A DNA stretch of 64,000 nucleotides from Podospora pseudoanserina (Eukaryota > Ascomycota > Sordariomycetes > Sordariales > Podosporaceae): the NCBI RefSeq assembly GCF_035222485.1, contig NC_085920.1:4092001-4156000 (forward strand), given 5' to 3'. The translations under genes were made by a program, and so were the position numbers. The notes under the pieces are model-generated. The model saw only the letters and a list, made by a program, of their open reading frames with translations. It ran no database searches and was not told the DNA's origin. Positions 46,001 to 57,715 of this stretch are shown here, in pieces (position 1 is the stretch's first letter; every line of letters starts with the position of its first letter).

Positions 46001-49000
46001 TTTGTTAGGTAGGTAGTTATGCCATCCATTGATGCCCAACATCAAGGGGTCCCCTCTCACAGCAGCTTGGAACAGGTTCGAAGAGAGTCATGTGATCCAT
46101 CCCGTGAGGGTTTGAGGCTGTTAGTGGACGGCTGAGGAGGATGAGGATAACTACCTAAGGGATGGTTGGGTGGAATGTGAGAAGTGATAAGTAATATACC
46201 ACACACTCTGTTGTCATCAGGGGCAAGCATGTCAGCAAACGCCTAGCTTGATCCCTCATGGTACGACGGTGCGGTAGAAGACGTCAAACATCCTGACGAG
46301 AAAAGATCCTTGGTTCGTCAGTGTGGTTTTGTGAATGCCCTCTGACTACAAGAGGGACGAGGACTGTGCTGAGTCCGACAACCGAAGCAGCCGCTCTGAC
46401 ATGGTTGCCAGACAAGCCAAGGTGAGGAGAAGTCGTCATCATCACTGCCCCAGACGTCACTTGTATGAGATTTATGTGAGATGTCTGCTCCGCCTGTCTT
46501 ACTCGGCACTTGGTATCGTGGAACGTGGTCAAACGTGGGCAGTCTGGGGATTTCAGACAAGGCTCTGGTCTCGAATAGATTCAAGCCTGAGGGAGCCGGT
46601 CAGCAAGGCCAATGATGGCCCGGGATCAGCCCTCGCGGCTCTCAGTGGTAGCGAGAGGCCAGTATCGCCGAAAAGAGTGCGAGTCTAAAAAACGGTCTGG
46701 TCAAATCAGAATGACGAATTCATTTTTTGACACTTGCCGTCAACAACAAAAACCCCTCCTGGTGAACCAGTCATGGAACAATCCTCGCGGGAGCTAAGGT
46801 CAGGGCCTGGCCCTGGTTCACATTCTTTATGCCTTCCAAAACCCTAGGAACGGGGCATCTTGCATCGGAGAGACGTGATTGGCTTGGGGGCCAGACTGGT
46901 CGGGCCTTACAACCACCGCCACGTCAACGAAGGAACTCCTGCCACTGTAACCCCCGGCACCGTCCTATCATTCGGGACTTTGCTTCTGGCCCAACAGGGG
47001 AACGGGACTGAGGGTGCGTGGTTCAACGGGCCGGGCCCGTGTTATGCGGAGAGCCAAGTCCAAATCAGGGGCAGGATTCGACGCGCCGGTGACAATGGGC
47101 CATTAATACCGCACCTGTTGTGAGTGGGCACCAACGAGCTGCATTTTCTCGGAATCTAGTTTCAGCCCTGTTGTTTGTTGATCAACTTCCAAACCTCGAC
47201 ACCATCCACGAGCAGGCAGTTTCATCATGTTCGTTTGGCAAGCCGTCTGCCGTGTCCGACTTTTATGCTTGCTTTTCTCGCAAGTGGAGAGGCCATGCTC
47301 ACATGTAAAGGGAGGAATTCTAGAGTAGAACCCAAAGTGGAAAAAGCGGTCAGGCTTATCTTTTCTGCTCTGCCATGCCACGCTGCGCTTGGCTGTCGAT
47401 CCACGGGAGATGGTGCAATTGCGTCCGTGAGTGAGAGCGAGCACGGACGGGGATGAAGGCGGAATCGAGAATGGTCGGCGGCTGCTCGCGTGTGAGGTGC
47501 TGGTCTGATTGGTGTTGTAGGCGACTTGCTGCAAAGAGAAGCTGCAGCGCACCAATATCTCTCGTTCCTGCCAGATTGATCAGATTGCTTGATGGTCAGG
47601 CTACTGCAGCGGAGGGGGGGCTCTCCGGCCTAAGAATACTCGAAAAAGCCATCCGAAAAGGACTGACTCCTGCATGGTGATTTCAGAGTCTGTGGTTGGT
47701 CACCGTTGTTGGTGTCATGCAGGAACCATCGCAGCGAACATGATGTGGGTGATGTTCCATTGTGTCTCTTGCCCATTCCCCGCACCCTCACTCACTCGCT
47801 CACCGGAGTTGTCATATGGATATATCTAAACGATAATGGATGGTTGAGATGAGACAGGTGCTCAGGAATGGATTGTGGTAAGCGTCTGGTACCTGGCATC
47901 AATCAACAGGGGTATGACCGGGGATGTTAAACGTAGTGTGGACCGTGCCCCGGCTCCGCCCCCACTGAGGATCGACTGAGCGAGAATTCTTTCCAGCTTT
48001 TGTCGTCTGAACGGGCAGCTTGTGCATCACAGTTTGAAGCACCGAAGAAAACATCAATGGATGAGACAATATGAGACTTGTTGAATACGAACCTCTACTG
48101 TACCTAGTCTTCTCGGGAAGAGTGTGTGGGACCTGACCACCCGCCCACCACCCACTGTCGATGGTGGGGTTGCAGCGATGAGGGCAGGTGATGCCGAAGC
48201 AAATTGCATTCACAATTTCACATCCTCCATCATTGATAACGTGGAAGAACAGCAGAAATATTCCATCAAGGTCTTCCTCTCCGGGTTGCCATCCTGTTTG
48301 GGCAAGAGGATCTCATCCCCCGCTCCAAACCTCGACAGGTACAGGGTTCGGCTCCTAATCAAAGTTTCAGGAACACCTGGGGCCCCATCGGCCAGTGGAT
48401 GGATGGCTGTCAACGGTTTCTGCCAACATCAACCACGTCACCTCACCTTGACCCTCAGCCGCAACTTGCAACAAAAAAGATGGAAACGCTCACCGCTCAC
48501 CCGTCGTGCCCGTACCAATATCCCGACTCCGACGGCCCGTCTTGGACTGAGAATTCTAGCACACAATCAATCGTGGCATCTGTCATGGTCCTGCTGTACC
48601 ACACCGGCTTCTCCATCACACCATCGGCTGCCAGCTCAGGAACGACAGGAACCACAACATGAAGGACCCGACTCAGTGACGGGCTTGAAAACTGCAAGCA
48701 CTCTAACTCCATTCCGGTCGTTTTTGCCCTCCATGTCACTGCGGGGCAGAGACCCCCTCCTCCAACAAGAGAAGCCAGGGGGGGGGAGTGGCCTGTCAAG
48801 AGTCAACACCCATGTGCAAGCCATGCCCAGCTTGGAAGTACCAACGTACCGCAACACAATTGTCGAGATTCACAAGCCAACGAAAGCCAACCATTCTCGA
48901 GCTTCAGGTTCTTTCTGCACTCTCAGACGACCACCTCAAACCTCGACTGGCATGTTGGTACCGCAGACAGCTTAAATCTCCGACTGGAGTCTTTCTTTTT

Positions 49001-49664
49001 CTGTTTCTGTTTCTGCCAGGTACAAAGCAGACGGTACCTAAGGTAGCTCTTAAGCAAGTGCATGGAGCTAAGGCAGTCCTGTCCAGTGCCAACCCCCAGC
49101 CGACCAAAGCCCAGTCGAATGCAAGTCTTTTCTGCGTGTGCTGCACATCCTTTCCAGTTCTCTCGCTAGATTTCAAGTCTCCACAAACCCAACCTCTGGG
49201 GCTGCATTTTGTCCACCACCTCTGTCCACCACACCCCGCCCAGCCTGTTTTTGTGCGAGGGGGGGACCGGGGGGAGGACCACTGCGGTTGTGTCGGCTGT
49301 GAAGGTGGGCTCGAGCACACGGCTCCGAATATATCTGCCGGCCCCCTCCAAAGTCAGCCGTCGTTGGCTCTCCTCCAAGCTGGCTCGGCTGGCCACACCT
49401 ACCTTACCGTGGTGACCCCCATCTTCCCCATCCATCTCGAGAAGCCGTCGAGGTTTGGAATTGGGCTTTGATTATTCTTGTCTTTCGTTCCCCTTTTCAC
49501 CCCAGAGCCTTCCAGGCCCTCGTGCCGTCGAACTGATGCTCTCTCACCACATGGAGTCGTTTGGTCTCCAATGGTCTTAACTTTGCTCTTTCAAGTTTGT
49601 CCTCCCCAATGCTACATGTCATGCTCTGCACTTCCCCTCCTTTGCAACGCTTGAGAGGCCGATC
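43054..49664. other. 6.6-kb region without recognisable gene
   Basis: Many short open frames on both strands, the longest at 48124-48975 (+), but none has recognisable motifs, plausible composition or convincing splice pattern. Scattered features: a taggtaggtag element at 46006-46016 and CA runs at 45476-45485 and 45829-45840. The stretch just before 49665 is CT-rich and likely the leader of the next gene. The base composition is ordinary, with no AT-rich decay. Confidence 0.45.
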
Positions 49665-50888
49665 ATGTCTACATGGCGAACCAATGCTCAACCCGTGACG
49701 TGGGACCGAGACGTATCTGCTGTTGAACCTCGACAGCAGCCGTGGAGGGGACCGCCTTGGTTGCCGCACCAGAGCCGAACGTATCCCATCACAACCATAC
49801 TGACAATTCCGGCTCCAGTCCCATCTACCTCCACAGGACCAGACGAAGCACCAATAACGACTGGTGCAGTACCTTCAGAGACACTCTTGATTTTTACATC
49901 GATTTCGACCACTTCGCCTTTCTCTTCCTCCATCGCCTCCTCATACCCGGACACAGACGTGGCAGATATTATGTCCACAGATATTCCGGCTTCAGCAGTC
50001 CCAACCACCGCCGATGCAGTAACCAACGAGACTTCTCCCGGTAGTGAGGACGGAGTTGCCGGCAACAAGAACCTTGTTATCATATTGAGCACGGTGCTCT
50101 CGGCGGTGGCTGTGATTTTGATTGCGGGGGGGCTGTATTTGTGTTGGAGATATCGGCAACGACGACGATTGTTCTTTTCAAGAGGCATTACACCTATCGA
50201 TGACGATGAAATTGCGACTTGGAAAGTGCCCAGGGACGAGAAGAATGGCTACCCAGGAGACACCGATGTTGAAGGCGATGCTGCCTTCAGCAAGGAAACA
50301 GGGGGACCATCTCACGGAAGACAGGTTTCGACGACCTCGATCAAGAAGCCACCCAGTGTCATCGTGTACAACAGCGTCCAGGGCTATCGTCAATCAATCG
50401 ATGAGCCTACACCACGGCGCTCTTTTACTCAGCACCCGGTTTACGGCAAGATGAGCTTGGATAAGGGCCTTCCCCAAACACCAATTCAGGCCAGGGCACC
50501 CAACGCCAGGGCAGGCCTCACAGACGAATCCGTTCCAGGCGACGACCCATTTATCCCGAGCCCGAAACGGCAGACATCTCGCTTATCCAAAATTCCACCC
50601 AGCTCGGCATCTCACCGTCGGCATCACGGGAGGACAAGGAGTTCTCGGAGCAGTACCCGCAGTTTCGGAGATTATCGGTACGGGGCTTCAGATGTCGAAC
50701 TATCTCCACGCCACTCTCATGATCAGTTTCGCTCCCGCCACCATCATTACAACCGCAATCACTCGCGAGTTTATTCATCATCGTCTATTCCACCCAGGCT
50801 CTCCCTGGGCGACGAGGCTCACTATAACGGAGGCTCTCCCGGCCGGCCGCTGTTCAAGGAGGACGAGATTGGCCGAGCAATTGGATAA
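49665..50888 (+). CDS. Single-span membrane protein with Ser/Thr-rich ectodomain
   Basis: Single exon, 407 residues. The first 135 residues are Ser/Thr/Pro-rich and poorly charged, suited to O-mannosylation. A span follows (about 136-158; LVIILSTVLSAVAVILIAGG), then a stop-transfer cluster RYRQRRR. The cytosolic part starts FFSRGITPIDDDEIATWK, a block I recall from several Sordariomycete sensor-like membrane proteins, and ends Ser/Arg/His-rich with GRPLFKEDEIGRAIG. There is no obvious N-terminal signal peptide, so insertion would be by the span itself (N-out). The shape resembles wall-stress sensors of the Wsc/Mid2 type without their Cys domain. That role is inference. Confidence 0.82.
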   Translation: MSTWRTNAQPVTWDRDVSAVEPRQQPWRGPPWLPHQSRTYPITTILTIPAPVPSTSTGPDEAPITTGAVPSETLLIFTSISTTSPFSSSIASSYPDTDVADIMSTDIPASAVPTTADAVTNETSPGSEDGVAGNKNLVIILSTVLSAVAVILIAGGLYLCWRYRQRRRLFFSRGITPIDDDEIATWKVPRDEKNGYPGDTDVEGDAAFSKETGGPSHGRQVSTTSIKKPPSVIVYNSVQGYRQSIDEPTPRRSFTQHPVYGKMSLDKGLPQTPIQARAPNARAGLTDESVPGDDPFIPSPKRQTSRLSKIPPSSASHRRHHGRTRSSRSSTRSFGDYRYGASDVELSPRHSHDQFRSRHHHYNRNHSRVYSSSSIPPRLSLGDEAHYNGGSPGRPLFKEDEIGRAIG

Positions 50889-52466
50889 ACGGCTTTTCTT
50901 TTCACACACCCCTATAAGGGGCACTGCATATATTTTCTTTTTCTCTCTCTTCTATTCTTTTACATTTCTGATAGGCTGGTTCGAGCATCAGACTGGTGTT
51001 GGGGATGTGGCCCCTGTTCTTTTTCCACACCGTGTAGGACGGTCAAGGCTGTTGACGCAGACTTTTTTCTGGTTCAGATACGACAGGCCTCGACTTGCTT
51101 GCTTTCTATGGAACATTTTTGACTTCATTACTTGATAGCAGCCCTGAAGATGGCTGATGATATGATGAAGGCGGTTGATGGATATACCCCCGTTTTTTTT
51201 GTTTTTTTAACGGATGAATTATTTTTTGTTTATTCCCATTTGAGATGGAAGAATGACGTGGTTGAGGTGCTGGCATTGCTTTTCATGATCGTGGATTACA
51301 CTCCACATATCACCCTTTTTTTTTTACGGAGAGGAACGGGTGGGTGAGTGATACCCCTGACTTTCTCTTCTGGAAGGAAACGGGTGATCGGAACCGAGAT
51401 GAGCGAACTCAACTCGACACAAGAAGAAGCAAAGCGGGCACAGACGACGACGACGTTGACGACGATCATGGACATGGGATATGATTGTCTTTTGCGGGAG
51501 TACCCGTCGTCACGTCACTTTCACACACACGCACACTACAGAGACACATCCTGTAACAAATGTATGAGTAGTAGTTTACTAGCAGTACTTTTTCACCTTG
51601 AGATAGTTTGGCAATACTGCTACCAAAGACTACCGTTTCATGCGGGCTACCAAACAGGAAAACAATGCTCCCAAACACTGGATAGATATGGTGAAGGTTC
51701 AAAAAACAAGTTATGGGCAAATGAGAGTACTTCCTGCACTGTAACCTGAAACAGGACGAGCCTTGGGAGGGTGAGAGAGAGAGGCCCGAGCGAGCGACGA
51801 CGGGCATGGGATGATGGTGAGGAAAAAAGGGAAATCAGGATCGCCAATGGCGTTTTTCGATTCTGGGGAATACGGGCCCTGGCTGAAACAAAATGGGATG
51901 GATGATGGGGGCCAGAAGGAGATAAGAGTCCGAAAGGGGAATGTAACAAATAACCCTAACCCAGAGTTGGTGTTACAAAGGGCATGAAAGATGAGCTATG
52001 AGGGTGAGGTTGGGGTTAGGGTCTTGAGAACTTTGAGTCTCAATTTCAATTAACGCGTCTACGACACAAAGACCAGCACGACGCGCCACAATTTTCTCCA
52101 TTGGTGCTCCACCATCCAACAGACCGCTCACGTATCGTCAATTGTTGATGCTTAGCGAAACCAACTCTTCGGCTTGTCTAACTACATCGACGACCAGCAG
52201 TCGATTGCTGGACATTTACAAGAAACGAACTGCGCATTGAAGCATTGAAAAAAAAAAAACCCGATTGAGGAAGGAGCAGAGCATCCTTCTATAACACGGC
52301 CAGCCTCGTCTTATAGATTCGATATACCCACTTTCAGCCCGTCGCGTTTATCAAAGTCATTCATTCAGCTTCAACTGTCCCCAATACTTGCGCTTGGAAA
52401 GTTCCACCCCGGCCGCTGTTGGGAATCGACCTTGAACAAAGACACCTGCCCAAAAAATCACAAGCA
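50889..52466. other. Intergenic, Dpb4 upstream region
   Basis: No gene seen. A telobox-like pair in inverted orientation lies at 51951-51962 (taaccctaaccc) and 52012-52022 (ggggttagggt). A-homopolymer at 52248-52259. T runs near 51188-51340. Confidence 0.5.
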
Positions 52467-53852
52467 ATGCCAGCCCGCAAGAGCGACGCCGCCGCCGCCG
52501 CCGCACGCCGAATCGATGTCTCCGTCGCAAGATTCGTCCTCGCCGGTGACGTCCCAGACGCCCCTGATACACCAATGTCGACCGAGCCACCTGCCTCTGC
52601 AGCAGCTGCTGCTTCTGCCCCTCCAGCACCAACGCCGTTCTCCGCAGAAACCCCAGCTCCCACCTCCCACCCAGTAGCACCACCAGGCTCTGCTTCGCCA
52701 AACGACAAGAGACCAAAATCCGGCGGCGGCGGCGGTGGTGGTGGTGGTGGTGGCCCAATGTCGGAAAAGGGGGACAAGGACAAGGAGGATGCAGTCACAA
52801 TTGAGGTTCGCCCTTTATCATGTGTCCATGTTAGGGAAAAGGGGAGTGTTATTGACATGAAAACAAGGACCTCGCCCTCCCAAAATCAATCATCACCCGC
52901 CTCGCCAAGGGCGTCCTCCCAGCCAACACGCAGATCCAGGCCAATGCCATTTTGGCCTTGACAAAGTCGGCGACGGTGTTTATAAACCACTTGGCGAATG
53001 CGTATGCCCCCCCCTCTCTTCCCTTTATCTCCCACGGTAACTAACAACCACCCTGCAGCGCAAACGAAAACACCCTCGCCTCCAACAAGAAAACAATCAT
53101 GCCCCCCGATGTCTTCAAAGCCCTAGATGACATTGAATACGGCTTCATGAAGGAGAGATTAGAACTCGAGTTTGCCAGTCTGTTTAACCTCCCCCTCCTC
53201 CCCCTTCCCTTTCCCGCGACCCCCTCCGCATTACTAACTTGCTGTTTGTCCCCCATATAGAATTCAACTCAATCCAAACCTCCAAACGGTCCACCTACCG
53301 CAAAAAAGTCGCGGCTGCCAAAAAGGCCGGCGCATCAGCTGGTGGTGGTGGTGTAGGGGAGGTGTCGTTTATGAGCACGGCTACTAATGATGCTGGGGAT
53401 GAGGAGGAGGAAGAGGGGGAGGATGTGGGGAATGATACTACCCAGGTTACGGAACGGGGTGGTGGTGGGGGTTCGCGGCGGTGAATAAGCCCAAGATGGC
53501 GACGGCTGCTGCTGCTAGTGCTGAAACACCGTCGGGGGAGAGGAGCGCGAAGAAGGCGAGGTTGGATGCTGGTGCGAAGATGGAGGTTGATGGGCAGGTT
53601 TCGGATGCGGAGACTGTGGCTGATGAGGAGGAGGAGGGAGATGAGGAGGAGGAGGAGGAGGAGGAGGAGGAGGAGGAGGAGGAGGAGGAGGAGGAGGAGG
53701 AGGAGGAGGAGGAGGAAGAGGAGGAGGAGAGTGATGATGATGATAAGGTGGGGAGGGGAGGGAGGAGGATGAGGCTTTGGATGATGATAGTGATTAATTG
53801 GTGTTGTGGGGAGCTTGGGCGGCGGGGGTTCGGAGGGGGAGATAAAACTTAA
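52467..53852 (+). CDS. DPB4: DNA polymerase epsilon subunit Dpb4 (histone fold)
   Basis: Five exons (52467-52805, 52868-53001, 53059-53177, 53261-53445, 53490-53852) give 379 residues as read. The introns are 62, 57, 83 and 44 nt. The N-terminus is Ala/Pro-rich with an 11-Gly run. The histone fold starts at LALPKSIITRLAKGVLP, continues NTQIQANAILALTKSATVFI, then NENTLASNKKTIMPPDVFKA and LDDIEYGFMKERLELEFAKF. These are the H2B-like Dpb4/POLE3 helices, which pair with Dpb3 in polymerase epsilon and in ISW2/CHRAC-type remodellers. An acidic tail with about 30 Glu encoded by (GAG)n follows. The expected family ending DEALDDDSD is present at 53768-53797 but in a different frame from the Glu run, so the last 40 residues as read are probably not native (see findings). 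An upstream in-frame ATG is absent. Confidence 0.93.
53641..53730. repeat. (GAG)n repeat coding poly-Glu in Dpb4
   Basis: About 30 near-perfect GAG codons with one ATG and one GAA variant at the ends. The run is slippage-prone and overlaps the acidic tail of Dpb4. Confidence 0.9.
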
Positions 53853-55682
53853 TTCATGTGTGGAATGGATGATGTGAAATAGGGGCAGGGTTAAGGAAGG
53901 GGTTGGTGGTCATGAAGCACACTTTTTGCGTAAGATAACTGTATTTAGGTGGCATTTTTTTTATGCTTCTTGCCCCGTATTCTTCACATCTACTGTGCTC
54001 TAATCACTTATAACAATCGAGTTTATGTGGTCTGAGAGCTTCCGTTTTCTCTCTTATATTCCCGTCATCCGGACGGTAGACCCGTTTCCGGCCTGGTGTG
54101 TCTGGTCTCTTGTATTTGTGGATATGGTCGGGTTGGTTGCTCCTTCCATTATGAACATGACTGTCGGTTTAATGGGAAGGGGACATCCTGAGCTTCTGGA
54201 AAGAGCAAGGTATACCCTATGATCTACTAGAGAAAGAGCTTCTGTCAAATTGGAACAGACGGAAAGAGCTTCTGCCATGCCAGCCAGCCAGCTGTTCAAC
54301 ACGGGAATGAAAAAACAAGTCATAATAAGGGTTTTACGAGCAATACCAGCAAGTCTGAACCCAAAGAAGAAAGTGATCTATCTACCCCCGAGCCATCATC
54401 ACCTCCCCCCAACTCCCTCACCGAGGCAAAACCCACCTACCTGCAAGTAACCGCCACAACAACCACAGGGATCCTCCATTTCAAACAGGACAAAACACAC
54501 TACAACAGTCACAAGTCACTTTCAATAGAGAGAGATCATCACAAGCCCAAAAAGAAAACCACACAAATTCATTGTTATTACTCCAAACTTTGCCCCTCTT
54601 CCCCTGTTAGACCCCTTCCCTTGCCTGTCCGTCACTTGACAGCAGCACGTCAGTCAGTCTTGCTAGCAGAATTTCCCATCCCGCTCCTCCCAAGAGAGAG
54701 AAAAAAAGAGGAAAAAAAAGAAACAAGGAAACACCCCCTCTCTCGCTGGCCAAAGCCCCAAACAAATCCACGTTATCTCCCCCATAACCCTCCACTTCCC
54801 CCATCACAAAACATAAATAACATCAACGACAGGAATTGGCAAAATCAAAAAAACAATAGATAAACTTGTTCAAACCCTACCTAATATCCAACATGCCCCC
54901 AATATCCCCAATCCAAAGAGATAAGCAACAAAATCAGAGTGTCAAGATATAATGAAACAAAGACAGAAACAACAGCTACAACAAGTGCAAAAATCTTCCC
55001 ACACTCCCTCCGTTTGCTCATACAACTAGCAGCAGCATATGATCCATCCCAGCCTTGAAAAATGAAAAAAACCCTCCCTCCTAATGCTGCCCGCCCAATA
55101 TTGTGCCAAACAACATCTCGGAATGCCAAAGAAAAAAAATCAATGAAATCAAAAATATAAACAACACAAATCAGAAGCGAAGAAACAGCAGAAAAATGAC
55201 AACGACAACTCGACAGCGCAGAGATAGAGACATGGAAAAAAAGAGAGACAAGAGAGTAAATAATGAAATTGCAGAAAAATATCCCTTCCTAACGCGGTGT
55301 CCATAAGAGCCTCAAACCCCCTGCCGTCAACAATGACATTCTGTTGTCCTTCCTTCCCCAACCTCGGAAAAGAGTTACCAACCATTTTGCATGGATGGTG
55401 TGCAAAGAATATAACAATCCCAAGAACGGATAATCCAAAACAGAAAATGGTATCGTTGAAAAAGAAGAAAGCATATAAAGTAGTGCCCGCAAAAGAGGGG
55501 GCTCCTCCTCGCCCGAGACTCCTCTATAAAATCCCGTCCCAAGTAGCCGGATCCAAATATGCTGTTGAAACCGACCCCCATGCCTTGCCTAACCCACACA
55601 CACTGAAAAAAGCACACAGATGCCTCTCCCATATCGACAAACCCTTGGAATTGTTTCTAAATACCGGAAACGCGCATCAAGC
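53853..55682. other. 1.8-kb intergenic region between convergent genes
   Basis: No gene seen. The plus strand is A-rich at 54680-55300, which would be U-rich in a transcript of the minus-strand gene and is probably its long 3' UTR. A 12-bp direct repeat (aaagagcttctg) occurs twice at 54232-54274. Confidence 0.5.
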
Positions 55683-57715
55683 TCACTGCGGCTGGTTTGT
55701 CCACCACTGCGCAGGTGTTTGCTGTTGAGACCACGCCTGCGTGACGGCGGGTGGCGGTGCGCTCTGGTGCATGTACTGCCGGGGTGTCTGCTCGGCCGAA
55801 TACATCCCCTGGGCTGAGGTGCTGTATCCTTGGTTCATGCCCGGCATTCCTGGGTACGACATGCCACCAGGCTGTTGCACTTGGCTCGATGTGCTGGAAT
55901 GCCGCAGCTGAGGAGCGGGGGATTGCTGCGGGTGGGGAGACGGCTGAGACTGAGCCGTGTAGGCCGAATAGCCATGCTGCGGTGTCTGAGGCGTTGGTGG
56001 CCACATTTGGGTCTGGGGATAGCTGTAGTTCTGCGAGGTTGGCGGCAAGGTGCCCGTGGAGCCGGTTGGTGGGTAGGTTGGTCTGGAGCTGCTCTGGGAT
56101 GGGTCCTGTGCCAGCCCCCGACCTGGGCCGCTAGGTCCAACAGAGGTGGGAGCATGCACAGGACCCGAGTACGGTGCAGCTGACATCATCAACTGGGGGC
56201 TTTGGTTGGAGATGATGCCAGGCTGCGGGATACCCTGTGTGGTGGTGTGCGTTGAGGGGGCTGGGCGGCTGGTCGACGCAGGTGCTTCGCTTGTGCCAAC
56301 AGGCTGGCTCAGGGTCGTGGTGGTTGGTTGGTCGTGCTGTCGTCTCCAAATGTTCTGCATGTAGTCATTCCGCATATCGCGTTGCGAGTTGACTGAACGG
56401 TTAAACTCTGCAGCATGATGAGCTTGAGCGTGCAATTCTGTGATGGGCGTGGGTTGAAGTCGATCTTGATATGCTGGGCCGGTAATCTCCTGTCGTGGTC
56501 CCGTCTTGAGAATGTTCGAATAGTCTCTGCTGTGAGTATTGTTGTAATCTGGTCCTAGTGTTATCACGGGCATTCTGGTCGAACTTCCTGGCGTCGGTCT
56601 AAGCATACCTGGTTGCACGAGTTGCGGTTGAGGGCCACCGCCAAATTGGCCAGGATTGGTGCTGTAGACAATTTCACCGTGAGGAGCTCCAAGCATGCTT
56701 GCGGTGTGGTTTGCCTCGGCTTCTCGAGCCTTGGACGCACCAGGTCGTTTCTCTCCTGCCGGGTCAGCCTCGGTGAAGCCCTGTTTGCGAGCCTTGCTCT
56801 CCCAGTAGTCATCACGGACCCTCCGGCCATTCGTGATCACCCTGCTTCCAAACTGTCGAAACATGCTCCTGGCTGTAACAATGGCTATTTGCCGCGATCG
56901 GTAGGAGAAGGGGAGAATTTCCTGGTTTACCAAATCATCCTTTTCTTCCTGGCTGGCGATGATCTTGTACAAGGACCTGTTCTTGTTAAATAACAGGTAC
57001 GAGTCTCTATATCCCAACACTCGGGCACACTCGGTTGCAAGCATGAAAAGCTTCTCGCCACGGTGCGGCACGAAAAAGGTACGGCAACGGTACTCGCGGC
57101 CGCCTGTGAGCTGGCCGTTTGGCAAAACCTTCTTCTCGCCAGCCTCGTCAATTTCCCGTGGTAGGTACTCGTCATTGCCGGGCCCAAGCTGGTCGGTGGT
57201 GTGGTCGCGGACCGTTGGGAGCGCCTTCAAGGTCGACTTGGTCGGGGTGGGTTTGGGCGGCGACGACTGCGGTGGTGGTGGAGCGGGGGGGTAGGTGGGC
57301 GTCTGGACAGGCAGCGGAGCATTTTGGCTCTGTGGCGTTTGCGGGGGAGCTGTCTGACGAGAGGGAGGTACCGGTGCCTGGGTGGCAGGTTCGGGAGCAC
57401 CCCCGGATTGTCTGGACTTCATCGGTCTTCCTCTTTTTCTCGGCTTGTCACTACCTGAAGATTGCGTGACGGAGCTGTCAGCTTGTGGTCCCTGATCCCA
57501 GGTTTTACACGACGGGTCGCACAGCCACAGACATGTAACGCGGAGGTGTAGACCCGGATAGCAAAGGCTGCGGCTACACAGAGACAGGTAAGAAGCAACA
57601 AGAAATCACAGAAGAGACGTACCGTCCTCACCAGTCGACCCAGGCGGTCCTTCGTCGGGATAATCCTGCGGAGAACGGCCCCGCTTGATGCCTCGAGAAG
57701 TCGCGTCTAACAGTT
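55683..57715 (-). CDS. Rsc7/Swp82-type chromatin-remodelling complex subunit (5' end uncertain)
   Basis: The main exon ends at 55683. Coding continues upstream of the Met at 57422 through an AT-hook-like SDKPRKRGRPMKSRQSG. I place its start near 57481 and a preceding 93-nt exon at 57623-57715 (LLDATSRGIKRGRSPQDYPD). The initiating exon further upstream is not resolved. Residues from LPNGQLTGGREYRCRTFFVP onward form the conserved domain: ECARVLGYRDSYLLFNKNRS, ILPFSYRSRQIAIVTARSMF, RQFGSRVITNGRRVRDDYWE. This is the Rsc7/Swp82 family found in RSC and SWI/SNF complexes. The remaining 330 residues are Gln/Pro/Ser/Thr/Tyr-rich and prion-like. The product acts in the nucleus in nucleosome remodelling. 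Confidence 0.88.

Noticed and set aside
48124-48975. 283-codon plus-strand frame in the long intergenic region
   Set aside because: Random-looking composition, no motif, shifting overlaps with other frames and no promoter or splice support.
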